A DNA stretch of 5,423 bases from contig CAZWUW010000118.1 of the NCBI GenBank assembly GCA_964636895.1, positions 1-5,423 on the forward strand. Reading direction: 5' to 3'. The position numbers and the translations under genes were made by a program. The stretch is from CAZWUW01 sp964636895 (GTDB lineage Bacteria > Bacillota > Thermincolia > Thermincolales > CAZWUW01). The stretch's first letter is position 1. Each line of letters starts with the position of its first letter. Below the pieces are notes generated by a model. That model made no database searches. It had not been told where the DNA came from and worked only from the letters and a program-made list of their open reading frames with translations. Shown in pieces: positions 1-5,268 of the stretch.

Positions 1-376
1 CCCGGAAGCCGGCTTCTTCTTCCAGCGACCGCAGAAACCCTCCGCCGTCGGTGTTATGCCCCACCAGCCGCCCGTCTGTGTTCACAATGGTATTAACAGC
101 ACCTATTAACTCTGCTTCCGGAGAGGTTTCGTCCAGCAGTTCCAGCACCGCCTCTTTATGGGGAATGGTAACATTTACCCCGGCCATACCGGTCGCCTTT
201 ATGCCTGCTACGGCCATGGCTAGCGCCGCCGGCGAGACCGCAAAGGGTACATAGACAAAATCCAGGCCGCTGGCCTCAAAAGCCGCATTTTGCATCAACG
301 GTGATGCCGAATGTGCCACCGGATAGCCGAAAATAGCCAACACCCTGGTTTTACCGGTAATTATTTGTTGCGCCAT
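1..376 (-). CDS. aroE: Shikimate dehydrogenase, N-terminal part (cut by window edge)
   Basis: Catalyses NADPH-dependent reduction of 3-dehydroshikimate to shikimate in the cytoplasmic aromatic amino acid (chorismate) pathway. The first 125 codons are present; the C-terminal NADP-binding Rossmann domain lies beyond base 1. Translating the minus strand shows the family's substrate-binding domain in order: GYPVAHSASP at residues 17-26 (the two Ser contact shikimate), GVNVTIPHK at 66-74 with the catalytic Lys74, GAVNTIV at 92-98, and GHNTDGGGF at 106-114 with the catalytic Asp110. The ATG at 376-374 is chosen because it precedes the conserved first strand by about ten residues, as is common in Bacillota, but its upstream GGTGG is only a weak ribosome binding site. 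A strong terminator ends 28 nt upstream of the ATG, so transcription must come from read-through or from a promoter I could not recognise. Identification is secure. Confidence 0.96.
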   Translation of the reverse strand, partial: MAQQIITGKTRVLAIFGYPVAHSASPLMQNAAFEASGLDFVYVPFAVSPAALAMAVAGIKATGMAGVNVTIPHKEAVLELLDETSPEAELIGAVNTIVNTDGRLVGHNTDGGGFLRSLEEEAGFR

Positions 377-404
377 AAAGCCACCAACTTTCAAATAATG
401 ATGC

Positions 405-438
405 AAAAAATCAAGTGACCGAAAAGGTCACTTGATTT
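405..438 (-). terminator. Rho-independent terminator between the 69-aa gene and aroE
   Basis: A perfect 13-bp stem (plus-strand arms 408-420 and 426-438, core TCAAGTGACC / GGTCACTTGA) closes a 5-nt loop. Read on the minus strand it runs into six T residues (plus 405-410), the form of an intrinsic terminator for the upstream yqeG and 69-aa transcript. The plus-strand side has a poorer T-tract, and no plus-strand gene precedes it. Confidence 0.85.
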
Positions 439-456
439 ATTTGACAATCAAATAAA
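436..456 (-). promoter_or_regulatory. Second hairpin abutting the terminator
   Basis: Plus-strand TTTATTTGA and TCAAATAAA form a perfect 9-bp inverted repeat around CAA. It begins just after the 69-aa gene's stop codon (in transcript order) and shares three bases with the stem of the following terminator. Its 5' arm (minus strand, containing TTTGATT) could alternatively pair with AATCAAG of the terminator's first arm. The dyad is seen directly; any attenuator or stability role is inference. It is AT-rich, so fairly weak as RNA. Confidence 0.4.
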
Positions 457-467
457 AAACTCCTGCC

Positions 468-677
468 CTATACCGTGAAATGCATGGTCACCGACAAACC
501 TTCATCGGATTCGTCAAAATCAAGATTATGTAAATGGTAGCCTGTTAAATCTGGCTCTTCGGCCCTAATCTGCTGTACTTCCTGGCGTAACCGGCGGAGA
601 AACAGGCCTGATTCCTGCAACTGTTTCTTTGACGTATCAGGCAAAAAACGGGTAAAACTGATATTGTTTTCCGGCAA
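468..677 (-). CDS. Hypothetical 69-residue protein between yqeG and aroE
   Basis: I do not recognise this family. The protein is small, soluble and highly charged, with no signal peptide or membrane segment. Residues 16-41 look like an amphipathic, Arg/Lys/Gln/Glu-rich helix (with LRRLRQEVQQIR inside), followed by an acidic stretch (DFDESDE, 53-59) and a final beta-like strand LSVTMHFTV. The start is TTG at 677-675. The codon directly before it in frame is TGA, so no upstream start is possible, and AAGGGGG sits 6 nt upstream on the minus strand, an excellent ribosome binding site. It lies 79 bp downstream of yqeG with no good promoter between, so it is probably co-transcribed with yqeG, and it is followed by a terminator. 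Start and ribosome binding site make a real gene likely; function is unknown. Confidence 0.75.
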   Translation of the reverse strand: MPENNISFTRFLPDTSKKQLQESGLFLRRLRQEVQQIRAEEPDLTGYHLHNLDFDESDEGLSVTMHFTV

Positions 678-751
678 TCAAATCCCCCTTTTCCACATTT
701 TTTTTATACATTACCCCGCTTTGCTATTTCTATGCATTGTTTGCCGGAAAA
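667..751 (-). repeat. 11-bp perfect inverted repeat spanning the yqeG/69-aa gap
   Basis: TTTTCCGGCAA at 667-677 is the exact reverse complement of TTGCCGGAAAA at 741-751, with 63 nt between. In the minus-strand transcript the first arm begins just after the yqeG stop and the second arm is the TTG start plus the next codons of the 69-aa gene. Pairing would hide the start codon and hold the ribosome binding site in the loop. The repeat is certain; a regulatory role is inference. Confidence 0.45.
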
Positions 752-756
752 TATGT

Positions 757-1269
757 TTATTCTTTTATCAATAAGCCTCGTTTTGCCATGCGTTTCAAAA
801 CTCTTTTTTCCAGCATTCTAACCATTTTGGTGCCTACAAATTCCTTGCGGCTAACCGGATTGACAAGAATTGTGTATAGCCCCAGACGATTGCCGCCAAG
901 CACATCGGTAAAAATCTGGTCACCTACTACGGCTGTTTCTTCCGGAGCAGTACCCAAAAGCTCCAGCGCCTGCCGGAAGGGGGTGCGGCGCGGCTTTCGG
1001 GCCCGGGAAATAGCCGGGATATGGAGCGGGTCAAGCAATGACCGGACTCTCCGGTCAAAAGCATTGGACACAACACATATTTTAAACCCGTGGGCCTGCA
1101 GACGCTCAAACAGCATAATTTTTTCCGGTGCCAGCAGTTTTGCCTGCCAGGGTAGAATGGTGTTATCCAGGTCAAAAATAATGCCTTTGATTCCCCGACT
1201 GCTAAGAAATTCCGGCGTCAGAGCCGAAACCGTAGCCAAGCATATCTTGGGACAGAGCAAACGCAGCAT
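757..1269 (-). CDS. yqeG: YqeG-family HAD-IIIA phosphatase
   Basis: A cytoplasmic haloacid dehalogenase-superfamily hydrolase, predicted phosphatase with an Asp nucleophile and Mg2+; the physiological substrate of the family is not established. The 170 residues match the family length, and all four HAD motifs are visible: motif I FDLDNT at 32-37 (nucleophile Asp33, acid/base Asp35), motif II VVSNAF at 66-71 (Ser68), motif III Lys92 in ARKPRRTPF, and motif IV VVGDQIFTD at 114-122 (Asp117, Asp122). The N-terminal LLCPKICLATV and the 'GIIFDLDNTILPW' context are typical of YqeG. The ATG at 1269 is preceded by GAGGTGAG at 5 nt, so the start is firm. An extended -10 promoter lies just upstream. In Bacillus, yqeG sits near aroE in a cluster with the GTPase yqeH; here yqeH is missing and a 69-aa gene separates yqeG from aroE. 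Confidence 0.93.
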   Translation of the reverse strand: MLRLLCPKICLATVSALTPEFLSSRGIKGIIFDLDNTILPWQAKLLAPEKIMLFERLQAHGFKICVVSNAFDRRVRSLLDPLHIPAISRARKPRRTPFRQALELLGTAPEETAVVGDQIFTDVLGGNRLGLYTILVNPVSRKEFVGTKMVRMLEKRVLKRMAKRGLLIKE

Positions 1270-1304
1270 GAATTCTCACCTCGGTTATTGACTGACTGTT
1301 CCTC

Positions 1305-1313
1305 ATTATAACA
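1305..1313 (-). promoter_or_regulatory. Extended -10 promoter for yqeG
   Basis: Minus-strand TGTTATAAT is a perfect TATAAT preceded by TGn, the extended -10 element recognised by the housekeeping sigma factor, about 36 nt upstream of the yqeG ATG. No good -35 lies 16-18 bp upstream; TTTACA is present but 21 bp away. An extended -10 can work without a -35. It gives yqeG its own transcript, separate from the response regulator upstream. Confidence 0.6.
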
Positions 1314-1363
1314 CATTTTAATGTATAGCGCTGTAAAATATGACCAATAACTCCCGTGCCGGG

Positions 1364-2071
1364 CTATTCCTCTCCCCCAAACTTATAACCAACCCCGTGC
1401 ACAGTAATAATAAATCTAGGCTCCCTACTTTCATCCTCAATCTTTTGCCTGAGGTTCTTGATATGGGTGTCAATGGATCTTTCCTGACCTTCGTAATCAT
1501 AACCAAAAATAATGACCACTAACTCTTCCCTGGTAAAAACCCGTTTAGGATTCCGGCAGAAGGTTAACAGCAGCTTATATTCGTTAGGCGTCAAATTGAC
1601 CACCTGACCATGGCGGCGAACTTCGTGCCGGGGGTTATTGATTTCCAGCTCACCGTTACCGATAATAATTATGTCGGCCATCACCTCACGGTCATCACTA
1701 CAGCGGCGAAAGACTGCCCTGACCCGACCCATCAATTCCTTGGGACTAAAGGGTTTGGTTACATAGTCATCAGCGCCGTAATCCAGGCACCGCACCTTGA
1801 AATCCTCATCTACTCTGGCTGTAACCATTATCACCGGCACTTTGGAACCCTGCATTCTAATCCGCTTGCAAATTTCTTCGCCGGAGATATCGGGCAGCAT
1901 CACATCCAAGATGACCAGCTCGGGATTAACCCGGTTAAACAATTGCAAAGCTTTTTCGCCATTTACCGCCTTAAATACCTGATAGCCGTCATTACGCAGA
2001 TATGACTCCAGGGCCTCAAGAATTTTCTCTTCATCATCTACCAGTAAAACCCGTTGCCGTGCTTTGTCCAT
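1364..2071 (-). CDS. OmpR/PhoB-family response regulator (no adjacent kinase)
   Basis: A DNA-binding transcription regulator of a two-component system, activated by phosphoryl transfer from a histidine kinase. Residues 1-122 form a receiver domain with all key residues: acidic pair Asp12/Asp13, phosphoacceptor Asp56 in VILDVMLPD, Thr84 in MVTAR, Tyr103 and Lys106 in YVTKPF. Residues about 135-233 form the winged helix-turn-helix domain, with NLTPNEYKLLLTF, the recognition-helix region RSIDTHIKNLRQKI and the wing HGVGYKF. The 235-residue length is normal. The ATG at 2071 has GGAGGAGGG 6 nt upstream. Own promoter and phased direct repeats lie upstream, suggesting autoregulation. No histidine kinase is encoded on either side (yqeG downstream, topB upstream), so its partner is elsewhere. 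The exact ortholog (PhoP-, WalR- or ResD-like) cannot be settled here. Confidence 0.95.
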   Translation of the reverse strand: MDKARQRVLLVDDEEKILEALESYLRNDGYQVFKAVNGEKALQLFNRVNPELVILDVMLPDISGEEICKRIRMQGSKVPVIMVTARVDEDFKVRCLDYGADDYVTKPFSPKELMGRVRAVFRRCSDDREVMADIIIIGNGELEINNPRHEVRRHGQVVNLTPNEYKLLLTFCRNPKRVFTREELVVIIFGYDYEGQERSIDTHIKNLRQKIEDESREPRFIITVHGVGYKFGGEE

Positions 2072-2112
2072 TAATAACCCTCCTCCCTCTATATCTATTT
2101 CTGCCCGCAGTT

Positions 2113-2133
2113 GCTACTACGCCTCGTAATAGC
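2113..2133 (-). promoter_or_regulatory. Hairpin in the response regulator leader
   Basis: Minus-strand arms GCTATTACG and CGTAGTAGC form a 9-bp stem (one T-G wobble) around loop AGG, near the predicted 5' end of the regulator mRNA. No T-tract follows, so it is not a terminator. It could be an mRNA-stabilising 5' stem-loop or, as DNA, a dyad operator. The structure is seen; the role is open. Confidence 0.4.
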
Positions 2134-2146
2134 CTTCCATGCTCAG

Positions 2147-2175
2147 ATTGTATTCCGTAAAGTGACATTTTTCAA
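2147..2175 (-). promoter_or_regulatory. Sigma-A-type promoter of the response regulator
   Basis: On the minus strand TTGAAA (plus 2170-2175) and TACAAT (plus 2147-2152) are separated by exactly 17 bp, each matching five of six consensus bases. Transcription would begin near 2140, giving a leader of about 69 nt. The phased TGTGAG repeats start 16 bp upstream of the -35. Confidence 0.7.
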
Positions 2176-2191
2176 CGCTTTTACCCGGATG

Positions 2192-2230
2192 CTCACAGTC
2201 CTATCATCAGTTGCTCACAAAACCCTCACA
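2192..2230 (-). promoter_or_regulatory. TGTGAG direct repeats phased at 11 and 22 bp: probable regulator-binding site
   Basis: Plus-strand CTCACA occurs at 2192-2197, 2214-2219 and 2225-2230 (TGTGAG on the coding strand). The intervals are exactly 22 and 11 bp, and the empty 11-bp slot at 2203-2208 holds a degenerate ATCATC. OmpR/PhoB-family regulators bind direct repeats with an 11-bp centre-to-centre spacing on one helix face. These repeats lie about 50-90 bp upstream of the predicted start of the adjacent regulator gene, a usual position for such boxes. The repeats are seen; binding by this regulator is inference. Confidence 0.55.
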
Positions 2231-2235
2231 AATAC

Positions 2236-2266
2236 AAAAAAAACGACATGCTTATCGACATGTCGC
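2236..2266 (-). terminator. Rho-independent terminator of topB
   Basis: On the minus strand, CGACATG and CATGTCG form a 7-bp stem (8 with a G-U pair) around an 8-nt loop, followed immediately by eight T residues (plus A-run 2236-2243). It lies about 20 nt after the topB stop codon. Confidence 0.85.
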
Positions 2267-2285
2267 TTAATATCTCAGTCCAGGA

Positions 2286-4421
2286 TTATGTAATGGGCAG
2301 AAAATTTATTTTGCCGGTGTTACCGGTATCTAATTCACATTGAGCAGCAAAGTACGTTTTACTATCTTTATTATAGAACCCTTTTATTACTTCGGTTTTT
2401 CTTGCCGGTGACAACAACTGCCTGGCATGATTGTCGGCAAGCGTCTTGTTGCTCATTGCAAACACAATTTTGAAATCACACTGGTTCTCTTTGATTCTTA
2501 AACACCCCCAGGCGGCATGACCCCTGATTACCGGTCCGCCACACTTAGGACAATTGCCTACCACAACATGTTTCACGGTATTTGGCTTATTGACCGCTGA
2601 TTGTCCGACTTTTTGCTCTTTGACTGTAGCAACGAGCTTGGTGGTAAACTGTTTAATATCACTCATGAACCCCTGTCTCGTGTCCTGCCCTTTTTCTATA
2701 TCAGCCAGTCGTTTTTCCCATTGGGCAGTCAATTCAGGTTGTTTAAGTTCCGATACCGGTATGATGCTGATTAGTTTTATACCCTTTTCTGTAGGGATCA
2801 ATTTCTTTCCTTTACGTTCAATGTATTGCCTGTTTATAAGTGTTTCAATAGTGGCCGCCCTGGTAGACGAGGTGCCCAAAGCCATACCTTTCATTTGGGC
2901 CTTCAGTTCTTCATCCTCAATAAGCTTGCCGGCGGTTTCCATTGCGCCAAGCAAACTATCCTCAGTGAAGTGGCTTGGTTTTTTTGTTTCCCTGGCCAAC
3001 AATGCCACTTTAGATACTTCATATTGGTCACCTTTTTTTACCGGCGGAAGAGTTTGTATTTCATCATCATCTTTTTGTTTTTCTTCATCCACCGTTTTGG
3101 GTTCAGAGGCATAAATGATAGTCCAACCCGGTTTTAAGATTACCTTCCCGGTTGTTTTAAAGATATGCCCATCGACATTGGTCATAATAATCGTATTTTC
3201 AGCCTGACAAGAACTATAGAAAGCTGCTATAAATCGCTTCGCAATCAACATATATACTTTTTGCTGGTCTGCGTTTAATCGGCTTAGATTTGGCCTCTGT
3301 TCCGTAGGTATGATGGCATGATGATCAGTAAGTTTTGAATCATCAACAAATTTCTTGCTAACCGGTAATTTCGGTAATGCCAGCAAAGGTTGAGTAAACC
3401 TGGCCAGATCCTGGATTGACTGCAGTTTATTAAGGATGTTCGAAAATGTTGGGATTTGGGCGCTGGCCAGGTGGTTTGAATCTGTTCTGGGGTAAGTAAT
3501 AAACTTAAATTCTTCGTAAAGCTTTTGGGCTATTTCCAGAGTTTTAGCTGCCGACATGCCATATTTTTTATTACATTCCCTTTGCAAATCAGTAAGGTTA
3601 TATAGCTTCGGAGGAAATTCTTCTTTCTTTTTCTTGCTGATAGCGTCAATTATCCCAATTTTGCCGTTTACAGCTATTGAAATTGCCAGGGCTGCTTCTT
3701 TTGTCGGAAGTTTGGCATTATTATCTTTGAGGTATTTACCTTTATATAATTTATCCTGGTTACTAAAAACAGCTTCAATTTCCCAGTAAGGTACCGGCAC
3801 AAAGTTTCGTATTTCATTTTCCCGGTTGACGATAATGGCCAGTGTTGGGGTCTGTACCCGGCCAACACTTAATGTGCCTCCGTGTTTTACAGACATTGCC
3901 CTGGTTCCGTTCATGCCCACCAACCAATCTGCCTCTGCTCTACAGTATGCAGCCCAGGCCAAATTATCTTTCACCTTACCATCCAATAAATTAAGAAAAC
4001 CCTTTTGTATATCTGCTGCAGCCATTGAACTGATCCATAACCGTTTAGTTGGCAGCTTGCAACCTGTCATTTGATAGATATAGCGGAATATTAACTCACC
4101 TTCTCTACCGGCATCAGTAGCACATATTACGCATTCATAGCTGTTCTTTTGAATAAGCTTATTTATTACATTAAACTGGTTTGCTGTCTTTGGTGATACA
4201 TTTAGTTTAAAAATTTCCGGTATTATAGGCAGATTATGCAAATTCCAGCGGCCAGAGCCGACATAATCGTCAGGTACGGCCAGCTCTACTAAATGACCGA
4301 CTGCCCAGGTCAGATGGTATTCTGAATTCTCCAAATACCCGTCTTTAGCCTGAAACTTGCCTAAAACACTGGCAATATCTTTTGCCACACTGCGTTTTTC
4401 CGTAATTATAAGTTTAGTCAG
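2286..4421 (-). CDS. topB: DNA topoisomerase III (type IA), probable CTG start
   Basis: Relaxes negatively supercoiled DNA and decatenates replication or recombination intermediates by cutting and passing one strand through a 5'-phosphotyrosine link. From the CTG at 4421 it is 711 residues, the normal size. Visible in order: TOPRIM strand LIITEKRSVAK with catalytic Glu8, TOPRIM DAGREGE with Asp103 and Glu107, LSVGRVQTPT near 176-185, the active-site ITYPRTDS with nucleophile Tyr310, DHHAIIPTE near 366, and a C-terminal four-Cys zinc-ribbon-like module (Cys624, 627, 640, 648). GTG at 4388 is the first standard start, but it would delete Glu8. In-frame TGA at 4436-4434 limits the start, and AGGAGGG lies 6 nt before the CTG. 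The usual EKPS reads EKRS here. Its terminator follows. Type IA topoisomerases of this kind are both chromosomal and carried on conjugative elements; no other element genes are seen. Confidence 0.95.
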   Translation of the reverse strand: MTKLIITEKRSVAKDIASVLGKFQAKDGYLENSEYHLTWAVGHLVELAVPDDYVGSGRWNLHNLPIIPEIFKLNVSPKTANQFNVINKLIQKNSYECVICATDAGREGELIFRYIYQMTGCKLPTKRLWISSMAAADIQKGFLNLLDGKVKDNLAWAAYCRAEADWLVGMNGTRAMSVKHGGTLSVGRVQTPTLAIIVNRENEIRNFVPVPYWEIEAVFSNQDKLYKGKYLKDNNAKLPTKEAALAISIAVNGKIGIIDAISKKKKEEFPPKLYNLTDLQRECNKKYGMSAAKTLEIAQKLYEEFKFITYPRTDSNHLASAQIPTFSNILNKLQSIQDLARFTQPLLALPKLPVSKKFVDDSKLTDHHAIIPTEQRPNLSRLNADQQKVYMLIAKRFIAAFYSSCQAENTIIMTNVDGHIFKTTGKVILKPGWTIIYASEPKTVDEEKQKDDDEIQTLPPVKKGDQYEVSKVALLARETKKPSHFTEDSLLGAMETAGKLIEDEELKAQMKGMALGTSSTRAATIETLINRQYIERKGKKLIPTEKGIKLISIIPVSELKQPELTAQWEKRLADIEKGQDTRQGFMSDIKQFTTKLVATVKEQKVGQSAVNKPNTVKHVVVGNCPKCGGPVIRGHAAWGCLRIKENQCDFKIVFAMSNKTLADNHARQLLSPARKTEVIKGFYNKDSKTYFAAQCELDTGNTGKINFLPIT

Positions 4422-4428
4422 AAAATTC

Positions 4429-4441
4429 CCTCCTCAGGAGG
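4429..4441 (-). promoter_or_regulatory. topB ribosome binding site inside a small hairpin
   Basis: The minus strand reads CCTCC-TGA-GGAGG; the second arm is the core of the Shine-Dalgarno sequence, 6 nt from the CTG. The upstream CCTCC copies the anti-Shine-Dalgarno of 16S rRNA and could mask the site in a 5-bp stem. AAAA before and TTTT after could extend pairing across a bulge. The site itself is clear; masking in the cell is inference. Confidence 0.5.
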
Positions 4442-4477
4442 TTTTTGAAGAGCTATAATTGTTTTTCGACACAAAAG

Positions 4478-4811
4478 TTAAATAAACCTCTTAAACAAAA
4501 AAGCCATCTCACAAAAAGCCAAAAATAATTGCCGCAGACACACCGGCGCGGGTGACTACAAAAATACCTGTAAGTACTCCCACGATGCCGGTTTTCTCTG
4601 CTTCTGTTAAGGCACCCTGAACCAGGGAGTTTCCAAAACTGCTAATTGGTACTGAAGCTCCGGCACCTGCAAAGTTTACCAATGGCTCATACAGCCCTAA
4701 GCCGCCAAGAACAGCTCCTACTGCTACCAGTGTGCTCATGGTATGGGCAGGAGTAAGTCTTCCATGTCGATTAGTTTCTTTATCCTGAGTCTGTAAGGTA
4801 TAAATTTTCAA
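4478..4811 (-). pseudogene. spoVAE: Truncated spoVAE-like gene (stage V sporulation protein AE), probably decayed
   Basis: Intact SpoVAE is a small membrane protein of about 116 residues, encoded with SpoVAC and SpoVAD and needed for Ca-dipicolinate uptake into the forespore. The open frame 4509-4811 (100 codons from TTG) matches the family from RLTPAHTMSTLVAVGAVLGG through GLYEPLVNFAGAGASVPISS and ends at SAAIIFGFL, with two hydrophobic segments (about 25-42 and 74-100). The first membrane helix is absent: residues 1-18 are polar and unlike the family, and the TTG has only a poorly spaced AAGGG. The usual tail after GFL is also missing in this frame, but MAFLFKRFI, similar to a SpoVAE tail, follows in another frame down to TAA at 4478, reachable by a one-base change in the T-run. 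Val and Arg occupy sites I recall as acidic and Ser (GIFVVTRAG). No spoVAC or spoVAD is nearby. A functional short paralog is the alternative. Confidence 0.65.
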
Positions 4812-4908
4812 AGTGTTTTTTATCCCTTTTAGGTTGGATACCGTCTGTCGTGTACATTCTGTAAAAGGCCTAAAGTTTAATTTAGATAATTGTCATAAAT
4901 AGTAACCT

Positions 4909-4937
4909 TTAGTTCGCAAATTTCGTATTTATATTAT
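4909..4937 (+). promoter_or_regulatory. Possible promoter of the Met/Phe-rich gene
   Basis: TATTAT at 4932-4937 is a fair -10. A weak TTAGTT lies 17 bp upstream. The 151-bp divergent gap is AT-rich, so this match could be chance. I found no convincing sporulation sigma-factor promoter (CATA-type -10 with a partner) here. Confidence 0.25.
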
Positions 4938-4962
4938 GTAAACAAAAAAAGGAGGTTTACCC

Positions 4963-5268
4963 ATGTCCAGAAGAACAAATCATGTTACCTATAATTACCA
5001 TTATCATTATATGTTACCGGATGAAATGGCCCCCATGGGCATGATGTACGGAATGAACCCTATGTCTGAGCTGCCTGCAATGTACGATCATGGCTGCCCA
5101 ATGCCCGATAATATGCATGGGTCGCACCTGGGCGGAAATCCTCACTCCGATGGGGTATTCACCGGGGCGTTTGCAGGAGATCCATTTATCTCACCATTTT
5201 TCTTTCCTTTTTTCTTCACGCGCCGCCGTTTCCCGTTTTTCTTTCCCATTTTCTTCCCCTTTTTTTAG
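4963..5268 (+). CDS. Met/His-rich protein with Phe-rich C-terminus, unknown function
   Basis: I do not recognise the family. The 101 residues have two contrasting halves. Residues 1-61 are polar, with 11 Met and 7 His, including HVTYNYHYHYM (7-17), a cluster of Met at 22, 25, 27, 28, 31 and 34, and the single Cys45. Residues 66-101 hold 17 Phe, with PFFFPFFF (78-85), a TRRR break (86-89), and then FPFFFPIFFPFF to the end. There is no cleavable signal peptide. AAGGAGG at 4949-4955, 7 nt before the ATG, supports translation and the start. Met- and His-rich segments often bind copper or other soft metals, and low-complexity Tyr/His/Pro/Phe proteins are common in spore coats. Both ideas are inference from composition. 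The terminal Phe block could insert in a membrane or self-assemble. No terminator follows, so the next small ORF may be co-transcribed. Confidence 0.75.
   Translation: MSRRTNHVTYNYHYHYMLPDEMAPMGMMYGMNPMSELPAMYDHGCPMPDNMHGSHLGGNPHSDGVFTGAFAGDPFISPFFFPFFFTRRRFPFFFPIFFPFF

Noticed and set aside
737..1291. Long plus-strand open frame (184 codons) opposite yqeG
   Set aside because: It is antisense to a gene with all four HAD motifs and has no ribosome binding site or recognisable domain.
1341..1370. Weak hairpin CCCG-GCA-CGGG just after the response regulator stop as a terminator
   Set aside because: The stem is only 4 bp and no continuous T-run follows it on the minus strand.
1610..2005. Plus-strand open frame (131 codons) opposite the response regulator
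   Set aside because: Shadow of the receiver-domain coding sequence; no ribosome binding site and no protein features.
2554..3114. Plus-strand open frame (186 codons) opposite topB
   Set aside because: Antisense to conserved topB; the Ser/Phe/Cys-rich composition is that expected from complementing Glu/Lys-rich codons.
4429..4446. CCTCC-TCA-GGAGG-TTTTT on the plus strand as a terminator
   Set aside because: The stem is short, and no plus-strand gene ends here; the Shine-Dalgarno explanation on the minus strand fits better.
2286..4811. topB plus neighbours as part of a conjugative element
   Set aside because: Some conjugative elements carry topB, but no relaxase, integrase, transfer gene or attachment repeat is visible in this window.
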